From NCBI GenBank assembly GCA_016182905.1, contig JACPFR010000019.1, positions 49,049 through 113,048 on the forward strand: a DNA stretch of 64,000 bases. Reading direction: 5' to 3'. A program made the translations under genes and the position numbers. The stretch comes from Elusimicrobiota bacterium (lineage in GTDB: Bacteria > Elusimicrobiota > Elusimicrobia > UBA1565 > UBA9628). The notes under the pieces were generated by a model. The model saw only the letters and a program-made list of their open reading frames with translations, made no database searches and was not told where the DNA came from. This document shows positions 52,601 through 59,123 of the stretch, in pieces (the first letter of the stretch is position 1; each line of letters begins with the position of its first letter).

Positions 52601-54390
52601 TTCATCATGAACACGGCGGGGACGGCGAGTGCCAGCGAGGGCACCAGCCACAGGCCGATCGAGGGCACGAAGGCGAGCGCGGCGATGGCGGTCAAGCCGG
52701 CCAGGACCTTGTAGGTGCCGTGCTTCTTCTGCAGGGCCTGGACGCGCTTCATCAGGAACATCGAGGCGACGAGGCCGCCTGCGGTGATCGCGGAGAGCAG
52801 GAGGCCGTTGCCGAACGCGCCGACCCTGAGGATGTCGATGGCGAAGGTGGGCAGGACGACGGCGAACAGGGCGTCCTCGACGAAGTTCTCCATCGTCGCC
52901 ATCGTCGAGCGCGCGAGGATGGCCTTGTTGCCCATGATGATCTTGGCCGTGGCCCAGTTGCGGCGCGGGATGTCGAGCAGGATGCGGCCGAAGGTCTTCA
53001 GCGCGCCGAACAGGCGGCCGACGTAGTTCTTGAGCCCGTTCCACGGGACCGAGGCCATGTCCCCGACCGTGACCACCTTGGTCGCGTAGATGTAGGAGAC
53101 GACGCCCATCAGGGCCGCGAACACCGCGAAGCCCGCGCCCGCGCCGATGCCGGCGCCGTAGCGCGCGTCGATCCAGTCCATCGGCAGGCCGATGAGCGCG
53201 GGGACGACGAGCATCATGCCGTAGTAGATGAAGTCGTAGACGTAGCCGGCCTTCTCGATCTTGTGGTCGGTGGACTTCTGGTCGGCTCCCTTGAAGATCT
53301 TGGCCGCGCCGCCGGTGTCGATGTCGACGAGGTGGTTGTGCGCGACGATGAGGGAGTTCACGCCGACGAGGACGAGGAACGCGGCCCAGGGCAGGCCGCC
53401 GAACAGGGCCAAAGCGCCGATCGAGCCGAACAGCAGGGCCCGCCCGCCGGCCGCGCCGACGAGGATGCGCTTCATCGACGTCTTGCCGACGACCGCGCCC
53501 GCGAACAACGACGCGCCGCCGAACACCCAGTAATGGACCATGCGCGCCACGCCGGTCATCGCCGCGTCGCCGGTCAGCGCGCTGACGAGGAGCGGCAAGG
53601 ACGCGAGGTACACCGAGATGGCGAGCAGGAAGACGGCCTGGCCGGCGATGTAGGACTTCTCGCTCTTGTTGAACTCGGAGAGGTCGAAGGTGGAGCGGAT
53701 GCGCTGCCAGACGGAAGGCTTGGCGGCGGGAGCCTGGGCGGACGGCACCTCCGCGGGGCCCTGGGGAGCGGCCGAGGGCGCGGACCGCTTGAGGCCGGAG
53801 CGCAGCGCCGCGGGCCCCGACGGGGCCGCGACCGCGCCGAGTTGGCCGCGCTGCGACGAGTTCTCGAAGACGGTGTTGAGGGCCCCGGTCGCGTCGCCGC
53901 TCTTGACGCCATCCAGCACCGGCTTGGCCGTCTGGGACAGGGATTCGACCTGCTTGGACGCCGCGGACAGGCCGCCGGGCGCGTCGGCCTTCTTGGTCGC
54001 GGGCTGAAGTGCGCCGGGGACGAGGGGTTTGGCGGCCGGGATCGAGGCCGCGGGCCGGGCCGCGCGCGGAGCCGAGGGCTGAAGGAGGGAGGCGGCGGGC
54101 GTCACGGCGGCCATCGCGGGCGCGAGGGCCGGGACGGCGGCGGCGTTGAGCGCCGGAGCGGCGGCCGGCGCCAAAGCGGAGTTGAGGCCGAGGGTCTGGA
54201 CCGGGAGCGCGAGCGGGGCGGCGAGGCCGCCGCCGTTGACGCCGGAGTTGACCGAGGTGGCCGCGTCGCCCGCGGCGCCCGCCGTCCCGCCGGTCTTGCC
54301 CACGGTCTGGGCGAACGCCTGATAAGCGGGCGCGCCCGGGGACAGGGCGATGATAAGGAAGGCGAGGGCGGAGGCGAGGGGTCGCTTCAC
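49630..54390 (-). CDS. Exported-leader fusion: MFS transporter plus two ATP-grasp ligase domains
   Basis: 1586 residues. Signal-like segment 1-30 (QAFAQT), linker with LGLNSALAPAAAP to ~225, then an MFS-like membrane region (~235-700). A first ATP-grasp-like domain follows (~860-1125: VVKPSGTQFHSGIGV; TTLRVLVSRAP; VVIEINDHNSGGQFN). A second has its own pre-ATP-grasp Rossmann start (KRIVIVGAGYEGKRP, ~1140-1586), with FPAVIKPVSGAAAMG, LLMQYLNGDEYDVDLVM and RLIEANARMGG. The doubled ATP-grasp layout recalls carnosine synthase-type amino-acid ligases, so peptide-bond formation coupled to transport is a plausible role. Start is a GTG at 54390, 6 nt after TATACT, with no Shine-Dalgarno. Confidence 0.83.
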   Translation of the reverse strand: MKRPLASALAFLIIALSPGAPAYQAFAQTVGKTGGTAGAAGDAATSVNSGVNGGGLAAPLALPVQTLGLNSALAPAAAPALNAAAVPALAPAMAAVTPAASLLQPSAPRAARPAASIPAAKPLVPGALQPATKKADAPGGLSAASKQVESLSQTAKPVLDGVKSGDATGALNTVFENSSQRGQLGAVAAPSGPAALRSGLKRSAPSAAPQGPAEVPSAQAPAAKPSVWQRIRSTFDLSEFNKSEKSYIAGQAVFLLAISVYLASLPLLVSALTGDAAMTGVARMVHYWVFGGASLFAGAVVGKTSMKRILVGAAGGRALLFGSIGALALFGGLPWAAFLVLVGVNSLIVAHNHLVDIDTGGAAKIFKGADQKSTDHKIEKAGYVYDFIYYGMMLVVPALIGLPMDWIDARYGAGIGAGAGFAVFAALMGVVSYIYATKVVTVGDMASVPWNGLKNYVGRLFGALKTFGRILLDIPRRNWATAKIIMGNKAILARSTMATMENFVEDALFAVVLPTFAIDILRVGAFGNGLLLSAITAGGLVASMFLMKRVQALQKKHGTYKVLAGLTAIAALAFVPSIGLWLVPSLALAVPAVFMMKLMLQPLRSRMRALLQTEIKNDPKAAPHADDIYSLMTFVEVIAAGAGGLAFAWLFHHSMPGSALALALGALAPMKIITVTLFAMGFVYLGGLRWVKAQLSKPTLSVHKSPEGNEAKMLAQLAVSLTENGLPAHKTAKISGPADDDRPTVAILTPASRHKVAIAREGGRQAPGDVNLVLDASWLIQERYPDGRTKILVTKGVVFDEKGQATVVEYETPRRVHYFANFMTLGANDRDDGVIYEENLDVPQSNSLQREDVINDKLGTRIVMAAKGVSVPATLAFLLSAHPLAAAALNGSFSAPSVSVQALPEGDDADARVAASVDAYLARLEGDEIVVKPSGTQFHSGIGVKFFRKTERDAILEHVRALRSIGGMTAEGAILLDSRVNSAPLERGGRKMETTLRVLVSRAPWDGGVAAAVYARVGPWGKPTTAEAADPRDNATVEPWEVLLKEWRAAGYLNEASSRELDEEVKAMGPAILAALTEYERTLPRATGEGYQVQTDMIGLDVMIERRGNKLVPVVIEINDHNSGGQFNLDKMYPDDIGAHSRPYVATMLQRARRDALKGKRIVIVGAGYEGKRPIFERARELGVDIILVDSAKSWANDPRYISELIPTDNTKPAEALTIARKKLQRSIRKNGKLDGITTFWEDDVVLTADMAKALGLPYHSPDAARTARSKFETQAVLALKGVPAARQETIENLSTAKDDGERKAMLAAFRKSAAQVGFPAVIKPVSGAAAMGTEKVSSLEEAVAAYKRISAIINPKTDPIFANNSDLLLMQYLNGDEYDVDLVMVAGKPVFASVTDNKPTREPSFLATGSRLPSTLTLKQQKESAEQAIASAQALGLTDGVIHMEGKYTTEGARLIEANARMGGTYVHDWIKNVWGVDLAEEGLMAAARIPGRPYMPSQPLVHLDGDFVNSDKAGVIKVLELPEEARKMPGFVRFRAVKKAGDRITTDEGGGYARVAMLEVGGKDAAEARRNLEAIKAKIRFVLE

Positions 54391-54431
54391 AGTGGGAGTA
54401 TAGGGCCGGAACCCTGAATTGTCGAGGGGTA

Positions 54432-54450
54432 GGGCGGCCTACGGCCGCCC
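54432..54450 (-). terminator. Hairpin after the PrcB-like gene
   Basis: Perfect 8-bp stem GGGCGGCC/GGCCGCCC with a 3-nt loop, 12 bp after the stop at 54463 on the minus strand. No T-run; it lies just upstream of the ATP-grasp fusion promoter. Confidence 0.5.
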
Positions 54451-54462
54451 AGGACCGAAGGC

Positions 54463-54999
54463 CTAGCGGCCGTCGAAGGAAGGAAGGGCTTCGAGCAGCG
54501 CGCGGACCTTGGAGTCGTCGCGCGGGTTCTTCGGCGCCTTCGCCCTCTCGGGGATGGACACGCGGCCGTTGATTTCGAAGGCGACGGTCGCGGCCTTGCG
54601 CACCTTGACCATCGCGAAGGGGCGGCAGACCATCTGGGCCGCGAAGGGCTTCGCGGCGGAACGGACCTCCTTATAGAACACGTTGAGGCGGCCGGCGTCG
54701 ATCATGTCGTTCTGGACGACGATCTCGATCTTCACCCCGGCGGCCTTCGTCTCGCCGAGGAAAACCGCGACGACGCTCTCCTTCGAGAAGTCCACGGACG
54801 GGACCGGAGCCTCGGCCGAGTGCTCCTTCCAGACCTGCTCCCACGCCGCCTTATCGCTCACGGCGACGGTGCGGGGCTCCGCGATGCGGCTGTGCTGCCC
54901 CTCGAGCTTGTCCCACGCCCCGACGACCTGGGCGGAAGCGGCGACGGAGAGGAGGAGAGCGGCGATCGCGGCGATCGCGGCGAAAGTGGTTTTCTTCAT
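54463..54999 (-). CDS. Exported PrcB-domain protein
   Basis: 178 residues. Signal peptide ends VAASAQVV. The C-terminal ~110 residues follow the PrcB C-terminal pattern: AWEQVWKEH, VDFSKESVVAVFLGE, VKIEIV, then a mixed strand region and RPFAMVKVRK. PrcB-type proteins act with extracytoplasmic proteases in some species; here no protease partner is adjacent. ATG 54999 lies 6 nt after TAGGAT, no Shine-Dalgarno, likely leaderless. Divergent from the ceramidase-like gene. Confidence 0.78.
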   Translation of the reverse strand: MKKTTFAAIAAIAALLLSVAASAQVVGAWDKLEGQHSRIAEPRTVAVSDKAAWEQVWKEHSAEAPVPSVDFSKESVVAVFLGETKAAGVKIEIVVQNDMIDAGRLNVFYKEVRSAAKPFAAQMVCRPFAMVKVRKAATVAFEINGRVSIPERAKAPKNPRDDSKVRALLEALPSFDGR

Positions 55000-55130
55000 G
55001 ACCCTATCCTACCAATCGCCCCCCTTTTCCCTGTGGGCCGAGGAGGCCCCAAACGGCCCGCCAAGCGGCCTACTCCGAACCGGGCCCCCGGGCCTAGCCC
55101 CTTCGGGGGCCATTTCGCTAGAGTGTCGGC

Positions 55131-55844
55131 GTGGATCCCCGCGTCGTGCCGTCTCCGCCCGCCGGCTCTCCCTGGAGCGGGTGGGCCTTGCCCGACATCA
55201 AGCACTGCGAGGCCAACCTCGCCGGCTGGATCGCGGCCCCCGCCAACGCCTGGTCGAACCTGGCGTACGTCGCGGTCGGGGTCTGGATCATGCGGCGCGC
55301 CTCCCGGCGCGGCGTCCTGACGGCCGGGGGCCTCGGCCCGGTGTCCATCGCGGTCGGGGTCACGTCTTTCGTCTTCCACGCCTCGTACACCTTCGCCGGC
55401 CAGGTGTTCGATTACGCCGGGATGTTCCTGCTCCTCGGCTGGGCGTTGGCGCGGGGACTGATGCGCGCCGGCCTGCTCGGCGAGGCGGGCGCGCTCCGGT
55501 TCTGGGGCGGCCTGTTCGCGGCGAGCATGGCCGCCTTGTTCGCCTTCCGGGCCCTGGGCTGGGGCATCCAGACCCTCGTCCTCGTCCAGGCCCTGGCCCT
55601 CGCCGCCCTGGAGATCCGGCTCATGCTCGTCAAGCGCGACGCCCCCTCCTACGCCCCGTTCTGGCTGATGCAGTTCCTGCTCGCGGCCGCTTACGCCTGC
55701 TGGCACCTCGACCATACCGACTTCGCCTGCCGCCCCGACGACCACCTGCTCCAGCTCCACGCGGTCTGGCACGTCGTCACGGCCGGCGCCTTCGTCGCCG
55801 CCTGGCGCTTCCACGAGGGCATCGACGCCCGCGCCGCGCGATAA
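55131..55844 (+). CDS. Ceramidase-like (CREST superfamily) membrane hydrolase
   Basis: 237 residues with about seven hydrophobic helices. The signature residues of the alkaline ceramidase/CREST family are present in order: IKHCEANLAGW with Glu and Asn, WSNLAYV, the Ser and His of VTSFVFHASY, the Asp of VFDYAGM, CWHLDH and the closing H-x-x-W-H (LHAVWHVV). These residues hold a zinc ion and hydrolyse an amide bond in lipids; the bacterial substrate is unknown. The GTG start at 55131 lies 6 nt after TAGAGT without a Shine-Dalgarno. Divergent from the PrcB-like gene. Confidence 0.82.
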   Translation: MDPRVVPSPPAGSPWSGWALPDIKHCEANLAGWIAAPANAWSNLAYVAVGVWIMRRASRRGVLTAGGLGPVSIAVGVTSFVFHASYTFAGQVFDYAGMFLLLGWALARGLMRAGLLGEAGALRFWGGLFAASMAALFAFRALGWGIQTLVLVQALALAALEIRLMLVKRDAPSYAPFWLMQFLLAAAYACWHLDHTDFACRPDDHLLQLHAVWHVVTAGAFVAAWRFHEGIDARAAR

Positions 55845-55895
55845 CGTTACCTCCCCGTCGAACCGGCGTCACCCGCCGCGCGCTAGAATGAGCGC

Positions 55896-56219
55896 ATGAA
55901 AAAGGAAAAACCCGGGCCGCAGGGACTCGCGAACCTGAAGACGTGGCGCCTGCCGTTCAGCTCCGACGTGAAGAGCCGGAGGCGGCAGACCTGGGAGAAC
56001 CGCCGCCCGCACAAGCGGCGCACCGGGATGCGCCCCGACGCCGTCCTCGGCACGCCCGAGCTGCACTGGACCGAGCCGCCGAAGCTCGGCCGCTCCGGCG
56101 CCGCGGTCAACGCGTCGCCCAAGGGCCGGGGCGCTCCGATGCACGAGCCGGTCTTCTTCGCCCGCAAGGTCAACCGGCTCCGGCATCGCTCGCTGCGCCA
56201 CGGAAAAACACGGCCCTGA
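55896..56219 (+). CDS. Small basic protein of unknown function
   Basis: 107 residues, strongly basic (SSDVKSRRRQTWENRRPHKRR; KVNRLRHRSLRHGK), with no signal peptide, membrane segment or recognised domain. A GC-rich frame of this length could occur by chance, but ATG 55896 sits 6 nt after TAGAAT, the same geometry as other genes here, and the gene exactly fills the space between neighbours. Possibly RNA- or DNA-binding. Confidence 0.5.
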   Translation: MKKEKPGPQGLANLKTWRLPFSSDVKSRRRQTWENRRPHKRRTGMRPDAVLGTPELHWTEPPKLGRSGAAVNASPKGRGAPMHEPVFFARKVNRLRHRSLRHGKTRP

Positions 56220-56247
56220 CGCCGCCGGCCGTGCTAGAATGGGGCTC

Positions 56248-57030
56248 ATGAAGAGAGCCTTCCTCTGCGCCGCCCTCCTCGCCTCCTCGTCGTGCGTGCA
56301 CGCCGGCATCCGGCTCAGCGACGCCGAGGCCGAGGCCGTCGGCCGGAAGATCTGGCACAACGAGAGCCGCGGCTCGATCGACGGCCTCACGCACTGGAAC
56401 AAGGGCGAGGATTTCGCCTCGCTGGGCATCGGCCACTTCATCTGGTACAAGGCCGGCGCGCGCGGCCCGTTCACCGAGAGCTTCCCCGGCCTCCTCGACG
56501 CCCTGGCCGCCGGCGGGAAGACCCTGCCCGCCTGGCTGCAGGGCCGGCCGCCGTGCCCCTGGCCCGACCGCGACGCCTTCTTCGCCGACTTCCGCGGCCC
56601 GCGCATGAACGAGCTCCGCGACCTGCTGGCCTCCTCCGTCGGCCTCCAGGCCCGCTACGCCGCCGACCGCCTCGAGGCCGCTTTGCCCAAGATACTCGCC
56701 GCGGCGCCGGCTTCCGAGCGGCCGGCGCTGCAGACCCGGTTCGACCGCGTCGCCTCCGCGCCCAACGGCGTGTACGCGCTGATGGACTACGTGAACTTCA
56801 AGGGCGAGGGCGTCAACCCGGCCGAGCGCTACGACGGCGAGGGCTGGGGCCTGCTCCAGGTCCTCGAGGGGATGGCGGATTCGGCCCCCGGCCAGCCTTC
56901 CGTGAAAGCCTTCGCCGAATCCGCCGACGCCGCGCTGACCCGCCGCGTGGCCAACAGCCCGCCGGCCCGCGACGAGGCGCGCTGGCTCCCCGGCTGGCGC
57001 AAGCGCCTGCTCACCTACCTCGACCTCTGA
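56248..57030 (+). CDS. Exported protein with lysozyme-like GHFIWY motif, uncharacterised family
   Basis: 260 residues. Signal peptide ends about CVHAG; a lipobox is poor (ASSSC), so lipidation is doubtful. The conserved N-terminal block (GRKIWHNESRGSIDGLTHWN, then GEDFASLGIGHFIWYKAG) recurs in proteobacterial proteins of unknown function as I recall it. The Glu in WHNE followed by SLGIGHF resembles the Glu and Thr/Gly loop of muramidases, but that is only a visual analogy. ATG 56248 is 7 nt after TAGAAT with no Shine-Dalgarno; the frame is open 9 nt upstream. Confidence 0.62.
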   Translation: MKRAFLCAALLASSSCVHAGIRLSDAEAEAVGRKIWHNESRGSIDGLTHWNKGEDFASLGIGHFIWYKAGARGPFTESFPGLLDALAAGGKTLPAWLQGRPPCPWPDRDAFFADFRGPRMNELRDLLASSVGLQARYAADRLEAALPKILAAAPASERPALQTRFDRVASAPNGVYALMDYVNFKGEGVNPAERYDGEGWGLLQVLEGMADSAPGQPSVKAFAESADAALTRRVANSPPARDEARWLPGWRKRLLTYLDL

Positions 57031-57090
57031 GGCCGTCACAAGGCCGTCAAAATAATGTGACCTGGCAGAGTACGCCGGCGCTGATACCAT

Positions 57091-58872
57091 ATGGGTGACG
57101 AAACGGCCGCGATGACCCCTCCCTCGATCCCCCCTTGCTTTCCCTTCTCCTCCGATGAAGCGCGCGGCTGCGCGTACACGGCCAACCACGACCGCATCCT
57201 CGCCCGCGAGGCCGGCGAATCCCGCGAGCGCCTGGAGTTCCTGGTCAGCGCGGTGCAGTCGATCTCGGACTCGGTCGACCTCGGCGGGGCCCTCCACAGC
57301 CTGTGCGCCGCGGCCGTCCCTCGCCTGGGGCAGTGGTGCTCGATCACCCTGCGCTCCGGCGAGGACCTCGCGGCGCCCCAGGTCTGGCACGACGATCCGG
57401 ACCGCGTCCGCCTCCTCCAGTCGCTCGCGGACATCCGCACGCCCTCCGGCGACCGGCGCGACCCGGTGCGCCGCGTGCTGGACTCCGGCAGGTCCGAGTT
57501 CGTCGCCCGGACGCCGCCCGACTTCAACGAGCGCCTCGCCGTCTCTCCGGAGCACCTGACCTTCCTGCAGGAGCTGGGCGTCGCCTCGTACATGTGCGTC
57601 CCGCTCCGGTCCCACGGGAAGACGCTCGGCGTGATGACGCTCGGCGCCGACTCGGGCTGGCGGCCGCTGTCCCGGACCGACCTCGTGATCGCCGAGCAGC
57701 TCGCCGCCCGCGCCGGCGCCGCGATCGAGAAGGCCCAGCTCCACCAGGCCGTGGAGAACGAGCTCGCCGAGCGCCGCCGGGCCGAGTCCGCCCTGCGCCG
57801 CCAGGAGGCCGAGCAGGCGGTGATCCTCGACACGGTGCGCGCCATGATCTGGTACAAGGACGCCGACAACCGGATCCTGCGCTGCAACCGCGCGGCCGCG
57901 CGCTGGCTCGGGAAGACCGTCGAGCAGGTCCAGGGGCGCAGGGGCGAGGAGCTCTTCCCCCTGGCCCGGGCCCGAGAGTACCACGCGAACGACCTCGCCG
58001 TCATCGCCTCGGGCAAGGCCCGCATCGGCGAGCTCGAGGAACTCCGGCTTCGCGGCGGCGCGAAGCGCTGGGTCCAGCGCGACACCTTGCCGTACCGCAA
58101 CGAGAAGGGAGCGATCATCGGCGTCGTCATCATCGCCGTGGACGTGACCAAGCGCAAGCGCGCCGAGGACCTCGCGGTCGCCAAGGAGCGGGCGGAGCGC
58201 GAGTTCGTCGCCAACGTCTCGCACGAGTTCCGCACGCCCGTCGCCGCGATCAAGGGCTTCACGCAGACGCTCCGGGAGGGCGCCTGGAGGAACCCCGAGG
58301 ACCGCGCCGCGTTCCTGGACATCATCGAGTCCAACGCCGACCGCCTCGACGCGATGCTCGGGGACCTCCTCACTTTGTCGGCTTTGGAGGGTTCCGCCCC
58401 GCTCCGGCCCGGCACGGTCGACCTCAACGCCGTCGCGCGCGACCGGGTGAGGAAGATCCTGCCGCGGGCCGCGCGCAAAGGCCTCGCCATCGCCGTGTCG
58501 GTCCCGCGCGGGCTGCGCGTGAAGATGAACCAGGCGCACCTGGGCCAGGCGCTGGGACATCTGATCGACAACGCGGTCAAGTTCACCCCGCCCGGCGGCT
58601 GGGTGAAGGTCAAGGCGCGGGGCTCGAAGGGCGGGGCGGTCATCGTCGTCGAGGACAGCGGCATCGGCATCCCGCGCGCCGAGCTGCCGCGCGTCTTCGA
58701 CCGCTTCTTCCGCGTCGCGAAGGGCGCGCAGTCGGGCAGCCCCGGCCTCGGACTGCACCTGGTCAAGAAGCTCGTCGGGGCCTACGGGGGACGCGTGTCG
58801 GCGCGCAGCCGCCTCGCGCGCGGGTCGGCCTTCAGCGTCGCCCTGCCGGCCGCGGCGGCCGGGGGCCGTTAG
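57091..58872 (+). CDS. Sensor histidine kinase with GAF and PAS domains
   Basis: 593 residues without membrane helices, so a cytosolic sensor. GAF domain ~50-225 (SVDLGGALHSL...GVMTLGADSGWRPL), coiled-coil, PAS domain ~245-365 (RAMIWYKDADNRILRCN; DVTKRKRAE), HisKA with VSHEFRTPVAAIKG, and HATPase with N box LIDNAVKFTP, G1 VEDSGIGIP, F box FDRFFR and G2 GSPGLGLHLVKK. All catalytic motifs are intact. It is an orphan kinase; the single-domain response regulator at 19.6 kb is the only receiver in the window. Its stop overlaps the convergent gene's stop (TTAG). Confidence 0.93.
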   Translation: MGDETAAMTPPSIPPCFPFSSDEARGCAYTANHDRILAREAGESRERLEFLVSAVQSISDSVDLGGALHSLCAAAVPRLGQWCSITLRSGEDLAAPQVWHDDPDRVRLLQSLADIRTPSGDRRDPVRRVLDSGRSEFVARTPPDFNERLAVSPEHLTFLQELGVASYMCVPLRSHGKTLGVMTLGADSGWRPLSRTDLVIAEQLAARAGAAIEKAQLHQAVENELAERRRAESALRRQEAEQAVILDTVRAMIWYKDADNRILRCNRAAARWLGKTVEQVQGRRGEELFPLARAREYHANDLAVIASGKARIGELEELRLRGGAKRWVQRDTLPYRNEKGAIIGVVIIAVDVTKRKRAEDLAVAKERAEREFVANVSHEFRTPVAAIKGFTQTLREGAWRNPEDRAAFLDIIESNADRLDAMLGDLLTLSALEGSAPLRPGTVDLNAVARDRVRKILPRAARKGLAIAVSVPRGLRVKMNQAHLGQALGHLIDNAVKFTPPGGWVKVKARGSKGGAVIVVEDSGIGIPRAELPRVFDRFFRVAKGAQSGSPGLGLHLVKKLVGAYGGRVSARSRLARGSAFSVALPAAAAGGR

Positions 58873-59123
58873 AAGAAAAGGATGCTGCCGAAGGTGAGCG
58901 CCGCGCCGATGATCATCTTGCGGGCGTCGTTGTGCCTGCGGCCGTAGCCGAGGTAGAACATCCCGGCCAGGCCCATGACCGTGCTCCCGCCGAGCTTGGC
59001 GTAGGTCATCGGGTCGGCGGCGATCGTCGGCAGAGCGGGACCGGCGACCGTCCCCGTCGAGAGGCCCTGCTCGAGCGTCGGCAGGGAACCCTCGCCCGGC
59101 ATGAGGACGGACTTGAGGTCCAT
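58869..59123 (-). CDS. Small membrane protein downstream of the ClpP-like gene
   Basis: 84 residues. Polar N-terminal half (PGEGSLPTLEQG), then hydrophobic segments (GSTVMGLAGMFYLGYG and MIIGAALTFGSILFF) separated by a basic loop (RRHNDARK). The C-terminal arrangement resembles DUF3185-type small membrane proteins. The ATG shares one base with the ClpP-like stop (TGATG), so it is translationally coupled and may anchor or regulate that protease. Confidence 0.65.
   Translation of the reverse strand: MDLKSVLMPGEGSLPTLEQGLSTGTVAGPALPTIAADPMTYAKLGGSTVMGLAGMFYLGYGRRHNDARKMIIGAALTFGSILFF

Noticed and set aside
49252..54417. A plus-strand open frame of about 1700 codons opposite the MFS/ATP-grasp gene, and similar very long antisense frames at 20750-23626 and 23870-27565
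   Set aside because: These mirror GC-rich third positions of the real minus-strand genes. The translations are His/Arg/Gly/Asp-rich, without domains, and the sense frames have clear catalytic motifs.
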